The notes: generated from the sequence alone by a model not told the origin. 64,000 nucleotides of DNA from Robertmurraya korlensis (GCF_023715225.1 NZ_JAMBNS010000001.1:558001-622000), one strand, 5' to 3'; positions 25,449 to 34,980 are shown, counted from the stretch's first letter. Program-made: numbers and translations.

Positions 25449-26768
25449 ATGTTTTTTCATGGTTCATCAAAGATAAATGAAAGAGGACACCTAGAAATTG
25501 GTGGTGTCGATACCACAGACCTTGTAAAAGAGTTCGGAACACCTGTATATGTTTATGATGTGTCATTGATTCGTGAGCGGGCAAGGGGTTTCAAACAAAC
25601 CTTTGACCAACTTGGTATAAAAGCTCAAGTTGCTTACGCTAGCAAAGCATTTTCCACGATTGCAATGATTCAACTGGCTGAGGAAGAGGGGCTTTCATTG
25701 GACGTTGTTTCCGGAGGAGAGCTATATACGGCAATAGCAGCTGAATTCCCTGTGGAGCGAATTCATTTTCATGGAAACAACAAAAGTCGTGAAGAACTTG
25801 AAATGGCATTAAACTATCAAATCGGTTGTATTGTGGTTGATAACTTTTATGAATTAGAACTATTAGATACGATCTGTACGGAGAGAAAGCAATCTGTTTC
25901 TATTTTGCTTCGAGTCACACCTGGGATTGAGGCTCATACACATGACTATATTCTAACGGGCCAGGAAGACTCGAAATTTGGTTTTGATCTACAAAATGGA
26001 CAAGCGGCTGAGGCGCTGCAAAAGGCTGTGAAGTCTGAGTACTTAGACCTACTCGGGGTGCATTGTCATATCGGTTCACAAATATTTGAAACAACTGGAT
26101 TTTTGTTAGCAGCAAGAAAAATATTTGCTAAGCTTCATGAGTGGAAAGAAATGTATTCTTTTGAATCAAAGGTACTAAATTTGGGTGGTGGCTTCGGTAT
26201 TCGATATACAAGTGAAGACGAGCCAATTCCTGCTTCTCAATACGTAAAAGAAATTATTAAAGAAGTAAAGCTGCAAGCCGAGGAGTTCTCAATGGCTATG
26301 CCAGAAATTTGGATTGAGCCAGGTCGGTCCCTTGTTGGTGATGCGGGCACGACACTTTATAAAATTGGTTCAAAAAAGGATGTTCCTAATGTTCGTAAAT
26401 ATTTGGCTGTAGATGGTGGGATGAGTGATAACATTCGTCCAGCATTGTATGAGGCAAAATATGAAGCGATCCTAGCGAATAAACCACTTCAGCCAGTCGA
26501 AGAGACGGTTTCGATTGCAGGGAAATGCTGTGAATCGGGAGATATGCTGATTTGGGATTTGCCATTACCGAAGACGGACAGTGACGATATTCTAGCGGTT
26601 TTCTGTACTGGAGCTTATGGTTATTCAATGGCAAATAACTATAATCGTATTCCAAGGCCACCAGTGGTCTTTGTTGAAAATGGAAAAGCGGTTTTAGTTG
26701 TACGTAGGGAGACGTTTGAAGATATTGTTAAACAAGATTTGCCATTTGTCCAGCGAGTAAAAAGCTAA
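25449..26768 (+). CDS. lysA: Diaminopimelate decarboxylase
   Basis: A 439-residue PLP-dependent fold-III decarboxylase. The PLP lysine is in AYASKAF (near 63). The HIGSQI motif is near 200, and GGGFGIRY and EPGRSLV follow for phosphate and substrate contacts. The dimer-contributed Cys-Glu pair KCCESGDML is near 360. It makes L-lysine from meso-diaminopimelate. A ribosome site (GAGGGGAAG) precedes the ATG. It follows spoVAF as in B. subtilis. I found no lysine riboswitch in front of it. Confidence 0.95.
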   Translation: MFFHGSSKINERGHLEIGGVDTTDLVKEFGTPVYVYDVSLIRERARGFKQTFDQLGIKAQVAYASKAFSTIAMIQLAEEEGLSLDVVSGGELYTAIAAEFPVERIHFHGNNKSREELEMALNYQIGCIVVDNFYELELLDTICTERKQSVSILLRVTPGIEAHTHDYILTGQEDSKFGFDLQNGQAAEALQKAVKSEYLDLLGVHCHIGSQIFETTGFLLAARKIFAKLHEWKEMYSFESKVLNLGGGFGIRYTSEDEPIPASQYVKEIIKEVKLQAEEFSMAMPEIWIEPGRSLVGDAGTTLYKIGSKKDVPNVRKYLAVDGGMSDNIRPALYEAKYEAILANKPLQPVEETVSIAGKCCESGDMLIWDLPLPKTDSDDILAVFCTGAYGYSMANNYNRIPRPPVVFVENGKAVLVVRRETFEDIVKQDLPFVQRVKS

Positions 26769-26777
26769 TTTAGAGGA

Positions 26778-26803
26778 GCTGTCGCGAATGTGACAGCTTT
26801 TTA
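26778..26803 (+). terminator. Terminator after lysA
   Basis: AGCTGTC/GACAGCT stem with an 8-nt loop and a five-T tail. Confidence 0.8.
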
Positions 26804-26830
26804 CAGTACATAGATCTTTTGGAGGTATTT

Positions 26831-26926
26831 GTGAAAAAAAATAATGCGCTTTTATTTATTTTCATTTTACTTATTTCGCTCATTTGGGGCGGGTATTATT
26901 GGTTATTCTTATCACCAGGGCTGTAA
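26831..26926 (+). CDS. 31-residue predicted single-span membrane peptide
   Basis: A short gene starting with GTG, 4 nt after GGAGGT. The peptide begins MKKNNA, then a continuous hydrophobic stretch of about 20 residues with an SLIWGGYYW core, and ends SPGL. Two lysines at the front and no charges afterwards imply an N-in membrane insertion. It is isolated between the lysA terminator and ribT. I do not recognise a family. The strong ribosome site and clean open frame argue for a real gene, but length is too short for certainty. Confidence 0.5.
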   Translation: MKKNNALLFIFILLISLIWGGYYWLFLSPGL

Positions 26927-27084
26927 AGAAAAAAGACTCACTTTATGATACAAAAGTTGTTGAATCTGAAAATACATTGAAGAAATGTAGAGAATCTTGT
27001 ATGATAATATCGTATTGAGGAATATACATTGAAACAAAAAGAAATAATTGACATATAATACAAATGTATTTAAAGGAAATTTAA

Positions 27085-27474
<390 letters not shown>

Positions 27475-27481
27475 ATAGAAG

Positions 27482-27517
27482 AAGGAAACAGTGTTAATCA
27501 CTGCTTCCTTTTTTTTG
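27482..27517 (+). terminator. Terminator after ribT
   Basis: Stem AAGGAAACAGTG with CACTGCTTCCTT (one internal mismatch), loop TTAAT, then eight or more T. It overlaps the end of the convergent ypuF. Confidence 0.85.
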
Positions 27518-28018
27518 GTTTAATGCATTCAATCTGCTTTGGATGACCTCTGAACGATCTCTCATCGAGTGCCGATGAATAATGTCCCTGTTTGCTAAAT
27601 TGCTATCAACACCCCATATTAGACCAGCTTTTTTGGCTTGACACTCGCAAGCACTTAATAATGAGGCATCGGTAATAGGAAGATTCATGCTTTTATAAGG
27701 AAGTGTAAGTTCAATCTCTTCTTTTTTCCTTAAAATAGCCTCAAGTAGCTTTTCCTCATCAATGCCGTATTCTTTGATTGATTGTTTATGGATGGTTAGT
27801 ATCGATAATGCTTTTTGTATCGTACGCAAAGCCCCAACAAAATTTCCTCGACGGTGATGATATTGACTGACTGCCAGTTGAATCCATCCAACTAAAATAG
27901 ATTCCTTGTTACGCGCATCTACATCCTTCCAGTGTTCTTCTAGAATCTCATGACATTCAAAATAATCTCTGTCACTATGAAAATGAACCAAGTAACTAAT
28001 GAAATCTGTTGTAAACAT
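27494..28018 (-). CDS. ypuF: YpuF family protein (DUF309)
   Basis: A 174-residue protein of the DUF309 family. The core has the metal-like pattern FHSDRDYFECHEILEEHWK (residues about 13-31) and, further on, VSQYHHRRGNFVGA. It is all-helical by composition. The C-terminal third is an extra segment with Cys and Ser. No known activity. It diverges from scpA, as ypuF and scpA are neighbours in B. subtilis. Confidence 0.85.
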   Translation of the reverse strand: MFTTDFISYLVHFHSDRDYFECHEILEEHWKDVDARNKESILVGWIQLAVSQYHHRRGNFVGALRTIQKALSILTIHKQSIKEYGIDEEKLLEAILRKKEEIELTLPYKSMNLPITDASLLSACECQAKKAGLIWGVDSNLANRDIIHRHSMRDRSEVIQSRLNALNQKKGSSD

Positions 28019-28122
28019 AGATACGCTCCTTTCGTTACTTCATTTTACCATGTTTTCTACCTATAGGCTTTTCACGTTGCTTATATTATGAAGAAATAGG
28101 AACAAACTTTCAGAAAGAAATC

Positions 28123-28151
28123 TTGGATTAACACAATCTTTCCTCTATACT
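28123..28151 (+). promoter_or_regulatory. Sigma A promoter of scpA-scpB
   Basis: TTGGAT (28123-28128), 17 nt, TATACT (28146-28151), about 45 nt ahead of the scpA start. Confidence 0.6.
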
Positions 28152-28197
28152 AAGTATAGTTATTTTAAGAAATTAAGAAAGAAATTTTGGTGGGATT

Positions 28198-28941
28198 ATG
28201 CACTATAATGTGAAGATTGATGCATTTGAGGGGCCGTTAGATTTATTACTTCACCTCATTAATCGGTTAGAAATTGATATTTATGATATACCCGTTGCAC
28301 AAATTACAGAGCAATATTTACTATATATCCACACGATGAAAGAGCTACAGCTAGATGTAGCAAGTGAGTATTTGGTTATGGCTGCCACTTTGCTAGCTAT
28401 CAAAAGTAAGATGCTACTTCCAAAGCATGAAGAAGAGCTTGAAGATGATATGGAGTTTGGGTACGAAGAAGACCCGAGAGAAGAATTAATTGAAAAACTA
28501 ATGGAATACAAGAAATATAAAGAAGCAGCTGACGATTTAAAGGTTTTAGAGCAGGAGCGAGGTCTAATGTTCACGAAGCCCCCTAGCGATCTTTCGGATT
28601 ATTCGAAAGAGGAGGAAATAGACAGACGTCATCTCGATGTATCGTTGTACGATATGCTGGGTGCTTTTCAAAAACTCATGCGGAGAAAAAGGCTTCAAAA
28701 ACCGTTATCTACTAAGATTGCAAGACAAGAAATTCCTATTGAAAAACGAATGGATGAAATCATGGGGAAGCTGCGGTCAGTGAAGGGAAGAGTTAGCTTT
28801 TATGATTTATTCCCAATCCAGGAAAAGGATCATATTGTCGTAACTTTTCTTTCTATCCTAGAGTTAATGAAAAGAAAAGAAATATTTGTAGAGCAAGAAA
28901 GTAATTTTTCGGAGATTTATGTGATTGCGAAGGGAGTATAA
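28198..28941 (+). CDS. scpA: Segregation and condensation protein ScpA
   Basis: A 247-residue kleisin. The N-terminal helical domain opens with the family motif [12 protein letters not shown] (residues 10-21). It is followed by an acidic linker ([14 protein letters not shown]) and a C-terminal winged helix that caps the SMC head. With ScpB and SMC it forms the bacterial condensin that organises the chromosome. It is 2 nt from scpB, so the pair is co-translated. Confidence 0.95.
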   Translation: MHYNVKIDAFEGPLDLLLHLINRLEIDIYDIPVAQITEQYLLYIHTMKELQLDVASEYLVMAATLLAIKSKMLLPKHEEELEDDMEFGYEEDPREELIEKLMEYKKYKEAADDLKVLEQERGLMFTKPPSDLSDYSKEEEIDRRHLDVSLYDMLGAFQKLMRRKRLQKPLSTKIARQEIPIEKRMDEIMGKLRSVKGRVSFYDLFPIQEKDHIVVTFLSILELMKRKEIFVEQESNFSEIYVIAKGV

Positions 28942-28943
28942 GA

Positions 28944-29537
28944 TTGTCATTGGATATTATTAATTGGAATGGAATAGTGGAAAGTCTCTTGTTTGCAGCA
29001 GGGGATGAAGGTTTAACAATTAAGCAAATTTCGACGGTCCTTGAAATCGAACAAGTCGAAGCGGAACGAATTGTCAGGGATTTAATGGACGAGCTTTCTA
29101 AAAATGAAAATCGAGGAATAGCAGTTGTTCAATTGGCTGGTACCTATCAGCTAGCAACAAAGAAGGAGAATTCCATTTACTTAAAGAAACTGGTTGAATC
29201 ACCAAGTACTTCGACTCTCTCACAGGCTGCATTAGAGACGTTGGCTATTATTGCATATAAACAGCCAATCACTAGAGCAGAAATAGAAGAAATACGAGGA
29301 GTGAAGACCGAGCGACCATTACAAACACTGGTCGGTAAAGTGCTTGTCAAGGAAGTTGGAAGAGCGGAAGGAACGGGACGAGCAATCCTTTATGGTACAA
29401 CAAAAGAATTCTTAGATTATTTTGGTTTAAGGAGTTTAGAGGAACTGCCTCCATTGCCAGAGAAAGTGGATGATGAGTTTGTGCAAGAAGAAGCAGACTT
29501 ATTTTTTGAGAAATTCCAAGAAAATCTGGAATCATAA
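28944..29537 (+). CDS. scpB: Segregation and condensation protein ScpB
   Basis: A 197-residue protein of two winged-helix domains. The family core [26 protein letters not shown] (given in parts: [12 protein letters not shown] and EIEEIRGV) is near residue 95-120, and GRAILYGTT near 150. It dimerises and binds the ScpA linker. Start TTG 28944 follows AGGGAG. In B. subtilis it starts at the same relative place. Acidic C-terminal tail. Partner of ScpA upstream. Confidence 0.95.
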   Translation: MSLDIINWNGIVESLLFAAGDEGLTIKQISTVLEIEQVEAERIVRDLMDELSKNENRGIAVVQLAGTYQLATKKENSIYLKKLVESPSTSTLSQAALETLAIIAYKQPITRAEIEEIRGVKTERPLQTLVGKVLVKEVGRAEGTGRAILYGTTKEFLDYFGLRSLEELPPLPEKVDDEFVQEEADLFFEKFQENLES

Positions 29538-29661
29538 GTTTTCTTAAGCATATATTCATTATTTGTGATAAAATATAATTAATTTTCAGAGAAATGCTTC
29601 TATTTGGGGGCATTTTTAACACAATTTGCACCTGCCTCATGACGAGGTAAGAAAGGGATGT

Positions 29662-30084
29662 ATGAACGTGTTAATTAAAAGCTGTGTAGGGTATGAGCTG
29701 GAAAAAGAAAAATCTAACACTTCAGAGGATTTTTTCAACCGAAGCGAAGTAACTTTTGAAGAAGAGAATACGGAGAAAACGCTCGCCGTTCTTTATGTTC
29801 GGTTTTTTGAGGAGAAATTGAATGAGTTCACTCCATATTCAGCGAATCCGATCTTTCAAGAGGATGGACAAGAAATTTATTTAATGGATATAGTTGCTCT
29901 CGTATTATTAATTAAAAATCCTGGTTTTAGACATCGAAAAAGAGTGTATATCAATAATCAGAAGGAATTCGCTGCTTATTTTCAGGACATTGATTTTGAT
30001 AAGATTATTGAAGTTGTTAAAAAGGTAAAAAGTAATCAGGCTTGCCAGCTTTCTTCTCTGTTGGAATATACGGTGCAAGCATAA
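29662..30084 (+). CDS. Protein of unknown function between scpB and ypuI
   Basis: A 140-residue soluble protein that I do not recognise. The first third is acidic and polar. The middle is hydrophobic (YLMDIVALVLLIKN) without being long enough for a clear membrane span. The end is a Lys-rich helix with SNQACQLSSLLEYT. It has two Cys (residues about 7 and 128). I place the start at ATG 29662 behind AAAGGGATGT. It shares direction with scpB and ypuI. In B. subtilis scpB is followed directly by ypuI, so this gene is an insertion relative to that order. Confidence 0.7.
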   Translation: MNVLIKSCVGYELEKEKSNTSEDFFNRSEVTFEEENTEKTLAVLYVRFFEEKLNEFTPYSANPIFQEDGQEIYLMDIVALVLLIKNPGFRHRKRVYINNQKEFAAYFQDIDFDKIIEVVKKVKSNQACQLSSLLEYTVQA

Positions 30085-30142
30085 ATTAGTTATCCAATAA
30101 ACCAAACATTCAGAGTTATTACAAAGGGCAGGGGTGTAGACA

Positions 30143-30631
30143 GTGGGTAATTCAATGGTGAAGGTTCAAGTAATGGACGTAAAGTCTTTTTTAACAAATA
30201 CAGTTACTGGTTTAGAGTCTTTCTTAAACAGTACAACGATTGATGGACTATTGTCAGAAAAACAAGGCGACAAAGAATACTATAAACGAATCTTAGGTAA
30301 TTTAAGAAAGCTGCTTGTATATTGTGAAGAAGGATTAGATGCTTGTGCAGTAATTTTACAGTCAGAGTCTTTTCCAAAAGGAGCAGCTGAAAAGACGCTT
30401 TATAGTATTTATCATAAATGTATTGAAGAATTTTTCTCTCCTAAAAATGATGTATGGTATGAAGATAGCCGATCTGCTTATACGGGTAAGAACTCAATTA
30501 AATTCCAAGAAGACGTTCCTGATCGTGTTCTTCAGCTGCTAAAAGGGTTTGAAGGGGAATTCCAGAAGATACGTGAAGAGCTAGAGTACTACGAAACAGA
30601 TTATCGAACAAAAATGACACAATCGAAATAA
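30143..30631 (+). CDS. ypuI: YpuI family protein (DUF3907)
   Basis: A 162-residue helical protein opening MGNSMVKVQ from GTG 30143, with a GGGGTG site ahead. It matches YpuI of B. subtilis in size, opening and position after the scp genes. The middle carries a VLQSESFPKGAAEKTLYSIYHKC segment (parts of the DUF3907 core). No membrane segment, signal or catalytic motif is seen. Function unknown. Confidence 0.82.
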   Translation: MGNSMVKVQVMDVKSFLTNTVTGLESFLNSTTIDGLLSEKQGDKEYYKRILGNLRKLLVYCEEGLDACAVILQSESFPKGAAEKTLYSIYHKCIEEFFSPKNDVWYEDSRSAYTGKNSIKFQEDVPDRVLQLLKGFEGEFQKIREELEYYETDYRTKMTQSK

Positions 30632-30655
30632 CGACCTATTGGTCGTTATTTTTTT
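30628..30655 (+). terminator. Terminator after ypuI
   Basis: Perfect 9-bp stem ATAACGACC/GGTCGTTAT, TATT loop, seven-T tail. Confidence 0.88.
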
Positions 30656-30736
30656 GTACTTTCATTCTTAATGGTGTCAAGTGGGCAATTCCCTCATATG
30701 CTTTAAGGTAAACCCAATTGTTCTGAGGTGATGATA

Positions 30737-31633
30737 TTGAATCGGTTTGAACAGTATGTTAAGGACGTTATAAGCTACAACGAAGAACTTAAGCGATTTC
30801 TAGAGCAAGAGCATGTCCCGGAAGAAGATGGATTATGGAGTAAACTCGATCATTTTGGTGAAATTATGAATCATGTTACACGAAGCGGAGATTTAACACA
30901 GGAAGAATTTACGACTGTTCAAGAAAAGGTCGAAGAATTACATGATGAAATGGAAGCATATTTTGCAAAAAGACAGCAGATAGGATCGATATATTTGCAG
31001 GAACCTTCTTTAAAAGCAGGAGAGCATGTTTTGCCAAAACTACCTTACAGGTATGATGCATTGGAACCTTATATTTCTGAAAAGATTATGGAACTACATC
31101 ATAGTAAGCATCATCAATCCTATGTTGATGGGTTAAATAAAGCGGAGGTCAAGCTTAAGGAAGCTCGAGAAAAAAGTGATTATTCATTAGTAAAGCATTG
31201 GTCGAGAGAGCTAGCCTTTCATGGATCTGGACATTACTTACACAGTCTCTTTTGGGAAACAATGAAACCGAATGGTGGGGGACAGCCGACAGGCAAGCTG
31301 TTAGAGGAGATTAACAAATATTTTGGCAATTTTAATGCTTTTAAAAAGCATTTTACAGAAGCAGCAAAAGCTGTGGAAGGAAGTGGATGGGCCATTTTAG
31401 TTTGGTCACCAAGAGCACGGCATCTAGAAATCCTTCAATCAGAAAAACATATGAATTTGACGCAATGGGATACGATTCCACTTCTACCGTTAGATGTATG
31501 GGAACACGCATATTATTTGCAATATAACAATAATCGAGCCGATTACGTCTCCAATTGGTGGAACGTAGTGAATTGGAGAAAAGTGGAGGAGAGACTTTCA
31601 CAAGCAACACAATTGAAATGGAAACTATTATAA
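30737..31633 (+). CDS. sodF: Fe/Mn superoxide dismutase with N-terminal helical extension
   Basis: A 298-residue protein. Residues 1 to about 95 form a charged, probably coiled-coil domain; residues about 100-290 are a Fe/Mn superoxide dismutase. The LPYRYDALEPYIS start is typical. Metal ligands are His in IMELHHSKHHQSY, His in FHGSGHYLHSLFW, and Asp and His in LDVWEHAYYLQY. It destroys superoxide. Start is TTG 30737 behind GAGGTGAT; a GTG and an ATG upstream are within that site. The N-terminal extension resembles the SodF type of Bacillus rather than the ordinary ~200-residue SodA. No signal peptide. Confidence 0.85.
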   Translation: MNRFEQYVKDVISYNEELKRFLEQEHVPEEDGLWSKLDHFGEIMNHVTRSGDLTQEEFTTVQEKVEELHDEMEAYFAKRQQIGSIYLQEPSLKAGEHVLPKLPYRYDALEPYISEKIMELHHSKHHQSYVDGLNKAEVKLKEAREKSDYSLVKHWSRELAFHGSGHYLHSLFWETMKPNGGGQPTGKLLEEINKYFGNFNAFKKHFTEAAKAVEGSGWAILVWSPRARHLEILQSEKHMNLTQWDTIPLLPLDVWEHAYYLQYNNNRADYVSNWWNVVNWRKVEERLSQATQLKWKLL

Positions 31634-31639
31634 ATGGAA

Positions 31640-31673
31640 GAGTCCACCGCTTGTAAACTGGTGGACTCTTTTT
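31640..31673 (+). terminator. Terminator after the superoxide dismutase gene
   Basis: Perfect 9-bp stem GAGTCCACC/GGTGGACTC with an 11-nt loop, five-T tail. Confidence 0.85.
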
Positions 31674-31702
31674 GGCATATTCACTTTTATCAAGCATAGA
31701 CT
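31674..31702 (+). promoter_or_regulatory. Sigma E-type promoter of dacB
   Basis: GGCATATT (31674-31681), 13 nt, CATAGACT (31695-31702). Both fit the sigma E consensus with one or two deviations. dacB is a sigma E gene in B. subtilis. Confidence 0.6.
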
Positions 31703-31736
31703 TGTACAAACATAACTAGGAGACGAGGGTTGAAGA

Positions 31737-32864
31737 ATGCGTAAAAAGGTATTTGTGTTAATAATAATCACCTTTTTTATTCTTTTTCATATTCCAGTGA
31801 GTGCCAATACGAATATCAATGTTAGCTCACAATATGCTGTTCTGATGGAACAAAGCTCAGGAAGAGTATTATTCGAAAAGGGTGCACATGAAAAAAGGCG
31901 AATTGCCAGTATCACAAAAATAATGACAGCTGTCCTTGCCATCGAGTCAGGAAAACTAAATGAGATGGTAAAAGTCAGTAAAAATGCGACTAGAGCGGAA
32001 GGATCTTCCTTATATCTAAAGGAGAACGAAGAAGTCAAACTAGAAGATTTAGTGTACGGTTTAATGCTTCGCTCTGGCAATGATGCTGCTGTTGCAATTG
32101 CTGAGTATATCGGAGGCAGTGTGGAGGGCTTTGCGTTTTTAATGAATCAAAAAGCAGATGAGATCGGAATGTTACATTCTCACTTTACCAATCCTCATGG
32201 CTTAGATGATTCTAATGATCACTATTCAACAGCATATGATATGGCTATTTTAACAAGATATGCAATGATGAATGATACTTATAAATTGATAGCAGGAACG
32301 GAAGTACACAGAGCCCCTAATCCTACAGAAAGCTGGGACCGGGTATGGCGGAATAAGAATCGTTTGCTAACAGAGTTATATGACTATAGTACAGGTGGAA
32401 AAACGGGTTTTACCAAGCTAGCAAAACGCACATTAGTGTCCACTGCTACGAAAGATGGTATGGATTTAATCGCAGTTACATTGAACGGGCCAGACGATTG
32501 GAATGATCATATAAATATGTTCGAAACAGCTTTTAAGACGTATGAAATGGTACAAGTTGTTGAAAAGGGGTTCATTTCTGGCATTCAATCAGACAAGTAT
32601 AAGAATAAGGCGGTAGTGAAACACGACTTTCTGTACCCTGTAATAGAAGCTGAAAAAGATGAATTTGAGCTTGAGTATAAATTAAAACAACTAAAGAGTG
32701 AAAGAAATATTCCTGAAGTAATAGGGGAACTAATCATTACCTTTGATGATCAGCCAATCAAAACGATGCCCATTTATTATAACAATGAAAAAGAAGAAAC
32801 GAGCTTTTTCGAATCTTTTAAAAAAGTATTTACTACGATGATAGGCGTGAACGCTAATGGTTAA
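31737..32864 (+). CDS. dacB: D-alanyl-D-alanine carboxypeptidase DacB (PBP5*)
   Basis: A 375-residue low-molecular-weight penicillin-binding protein. Signal peptide at residues 1-23 (Arg-Lys-Lys start, cut after VSA). Motifs: SITK near 58, SGND near 113 and KTG near 220. A C-terminal beta domain ends with a hydrophobic/amphipathic anchor. It controls cross-linking of spore cortex in the mother cell. Its stop overlaps the start of spmA by 8 nt, as in the B. subtilis dacB-spmA-spmB operon. Confidence 0.92.
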   Translation: MRKKVFVLIIITFFILFHIPVSANTNINVSSQYAVLMEQSSGRVLFEKGAHEKRRIASITKIMTAVLAIESGKLNEMVKVSKNATRAEGSSLYLKENEEVKLEDLVYGLMLRSGNDAAVAIAEYIGGSVEGFAFLMNQKADEIGMLHSHFTNPHGLDDSNDHYSTAYDMAILTRYAMMNDTYKLIAGTEVHRAPNPTESWDRVWRNKNRLLTELYDYSTGGKTGFTKLAKRTLVSTATKDGMDLIAVTLNGPDDWNDHINMFETAFKTYEMVQVVEKGFISGIQSDKYKNKAVVKHDFLYPVIEAEKDEFELEYKLKQLKSERNIPEVIGELIITFDDQPIKTMPIYYNNEKEETSFFESFKKVFTTMIGVNANG

Positions 32865-33444
32865 TATTATATGGGTTTGCTTAACCTTAATTGGTATAGC
32901 ATTTGCAATGGTTAATGGAACAATGCCTGAGGTAAACGAAGCTATATTTAATGGAGCAAAGGAAGCAGTTACACTATGTATTGGTCTTATTAGTATACTT
33001 GTATTTTGGTTAGGAATGATGAGGATAGCGGAAGATGCAGGATTACTTAAAAAATTATCAAATTTATTTAGGCCAATAGTTACGAGGTTGTTTCCAGAAA
33101 TACCACATAATCATCCAGCAATGGGATATATCCTTTCAAATATGATGGCAAATATGTTTGGACTAGGAAATGCAGCAACTCCTCTTGGTATTAAAGCAAT
33201 GGAAGAAATGAAAAAAATAAACGGAGGTAAGAATGAAGCGAGCCGATCCATGATAACATTTCTGGCCATTAATACTTCAAGTATCACGCTCATTCCAACG
33301 ACGGTTATTGCTATTCGGATGAATTATAATTCAGCCTCACCTACGGATATAGTCGGTCCAACCTTGATTGCAACTATCTGTTCCTCTATAGGTGCAATTC
33401 TCATTGATCGTTTTTATTACTACCGAAGAAGCCGTAAAGGATGA
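32857..33444 (+). CDS. spmA: Spore maturation protein A
   Basis: A 195-residue membrane protein with about four hydrophobic segments (near 5-22, 37-56, 130-150 and 158-180). It has a nucleoside-recognition/Gate domain core (MFGLGNAATPLGIKAMEEM). It is needed with SpmB for spore core dehydration. It overlaps dacB and is followed 8 nt later by spmB. Transcription must come from the sigma E promoter upstream of dacB. Confidence 0.92.
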   Translation: MVNIIWVCLTLIGIAFAMVNGTMPEVNEAIFNGAKEAVTLCIGLISILVFWLGMMRIAEDAGLLKKLSNLFRPIVTRLFPEIPHNHPAMGYILSNMMANMFGLGNAATPLGIKAMEEMKKINGGKNEASRSMITFLAINTSSITLIPTTVIAIRMNYNSASPTDIVGPTLIATICSSIGAILIDRFYYYRRSRKG

Positions 33445-33452
33445 TGTAGAAA

Positions 33453-33986
33453 ATGGGTATCGTTACAGCTATTTCATTATGGTTTATTCCCGTATTGATT
33501 GCTGTTATTCTCTTATATGGAACGTATAAACAAGTTCCTACATATGAAAGCTTTGTTGAAGGTGGGAAAGAAGGAATAAAGATAGCTGTCTCAATCATTC
33601 CCTTTTTAGTTGGAATGCTTGTAGCTATTTCCGTTTTTCGTGCATCAGGTGCGTTGGAGTATTTTATGAGTTTTCTAAAACCGGTTCTTGAAGCAATTGG
33701 TGTACCTCCAGAGATCGCGCCACTAGCCATTATTCGGCCAATCTCAGGAACAGCCGCATTAGGGATGACGAGTGATTTAATGGCACAGCATGGACCAGAC
33801 TCGTATATTGGTAGACTTGCCGCCACTTTACAAGGAAGTACGGATACTACCTTCTATGTGTTAACCGTTTACTTTGGCGCAGTTGGAATCAAAAAAATGG
33901 GGGATGCTCTAAAAGTGGGGCTTCTCGCTGATTTAGTAGGCATAATCGCTGCTATTGTGGTAGTTACTATTGTATTTGGTTATTAA
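33453..33986 (+). CDS. spmB: Spore maturation protein B
   Basis: A 177-residue membrane protein with about four hydrophobic segments. The Gate-domain core IIRPISGTAALGMTSDLM is near residue 95, and the DTTFYVLTVYFGAVG segment near 135. It acts together with SpmA in spore maturation. Ribosome site AAAGGATGATG precedes the ATG. It ends the dacB-spmA-spmB operon at a terminator. Confidence 0.92.
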   Translation: MGIVTAISLWFIPVLIAVILLYGTYKQVPTYESFVEGGKEGIKIAVSIIPFLVGMLVAISVFRASGALEYFMSFLKPVLEAIGVPPEIAPLAIIRPISGTAALGMTSDLMAQHGPDSYIGRLAATLQGSTDTTFYVLTVYFGAVGIKKMGDALKVGLLADLVGIIAAIVVVTIVFGY

Positions 33987-33995
33987 TTAATAGAG

Positions 33996-34031
33996 GATAC
34001 TCTTCACATTATGTGGGGAGTATCTTTTTTT
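33996..34031 (+). terminator. Terminator after spmB
   Basis: Stem GATACTC/GAGTATC extended by inner CACA/TGTG pairs, then eight T. Confidence 0.85.
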
Positions 34032-34134
34032 TACAATAGTTATTTCGTACAGGTTACTTTGAAATCATGAAAATATATGTCATAATGCTAGAGGAGTAAA
34101 CACTACAGGAAACACACATTATGAGGTGACATAG

Positions 34135-34857
34135 ATGGAAAGATTACAGAAAGTAATTGCACACGCAGGGATTGCGTCGAGAAGAAAAGCAGAACAATTA
34201 ATTGAAGAAGGACATGTTCGAGTGAATGGGAAGGTTGTAAAGGAACTAGGAATAAAGGTTTCTTCTTCAGATAAAGTTGAAGTTGATGGAATTCCTCTAG
34301 AAAGAGAAGAGCCAATCTACTTTATGCTTTATAAACCTAGGGGAGTGATCTCAAGTGTTAACGATGATAAAGGGAGAAAAGTAGTAACAGATTTTTTCCC
34401 AATGATTGAACAACGAATTTATCCAGTTGGAAGGTTGGATTATGATACATCTGGTTTATTAATATTAACGAATGATGGCGAATTTGCAAACACACTTATG
34501 CATCCAAGTAACCAAATCGATAAAGTGTATGTGGCCAAGGTAAAAGGCATTCCTACAAAGGAAGCATTGAAGGCTCTTGAAAGAGGGGTTCGTCTAGAGG
34601 ATGGAAAAACCGCTCCAGCAAAAGTGAAAATGCACACGGTAGACAAGAAAAAACAAACCGCCATCGTAGAGATTACCATCCATGAAGGAAGAAACAGACA
34701 GGTTAGAAGAATGTTTGAAGCTGTAGGGAATCCTGTTCTAAAACTTAAACGAGAGCGTTATGGTTTTCTGACCCTTCAAGGATTAAAAGTTGGCGATGCT
34801 CGAGAGCTTTCTCCTCATGAAGTAAAACAATTACGTGCACTTGCACTAAAAAAATAA
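34135..34857 (+). CDS. rluB: 23S rRNA pseudouridine synthase RluB
   Basis: A 240-residue RsuA/RluB-type pseudouridine synthase. An S4 RNA-binding domain comes first (ERLQKVIAHAGIASRRKAEQLI). The catalytic domain has the Asp in GRLDYDTSGLL near residue 101. RRMFEAVG and KLKRERYG elements follow. It modifies the 23S rRNA near the peptidyl-transferase centre. It stands upstream of resA, as ypuL does in B. subtilis, but resA has its own promoter-like sequence. Confidence 0.92.
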   Translation: MERLQKVIAHAGIASRRKAEQLIEEGHVRVNGKVVKELGIKVSSSDKVEVDGIPLEREEPIYFMLYKPRGVISSVNDDKGRKVVTDFFPMIEQRIYPVGRLDYDTSGLLILTNDGEFANTLMHPSNQIDKVYVAKVKGIPTKEALKALERGVRLEDGKTAPAKVKMHTVDKKKQTAIVEITIHEGRNRQVRRMFEAVGNPVLKLKRERYGFLTLQGLKVGDARELSPHEVKQLRALALKK

Positions 34858-34927
34858 AAAAATAAAAAAAGTTCATAGAAGTGTCACAGTCTTTTGATAG
34901 CGATAACAATATGAGTATGTTGAAAAA

Positions 34928-34936
34928 TGATATAAT
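34928..34936 (+). promoter_or_regulatory. Extended -10 promoter of resA
   Basis: TGATATAAT is an extended -10 element (TGN-TATAAT) about 45 nt before resA. No good -35 at the right distance, so activation by a regulator such as ResD is plausible. Confidence 0.45.
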
Positions 34937-34980
34937 AAAGCAAATTGTGCAATCTTGACTGTGAATGGGGGAGGAACCAT

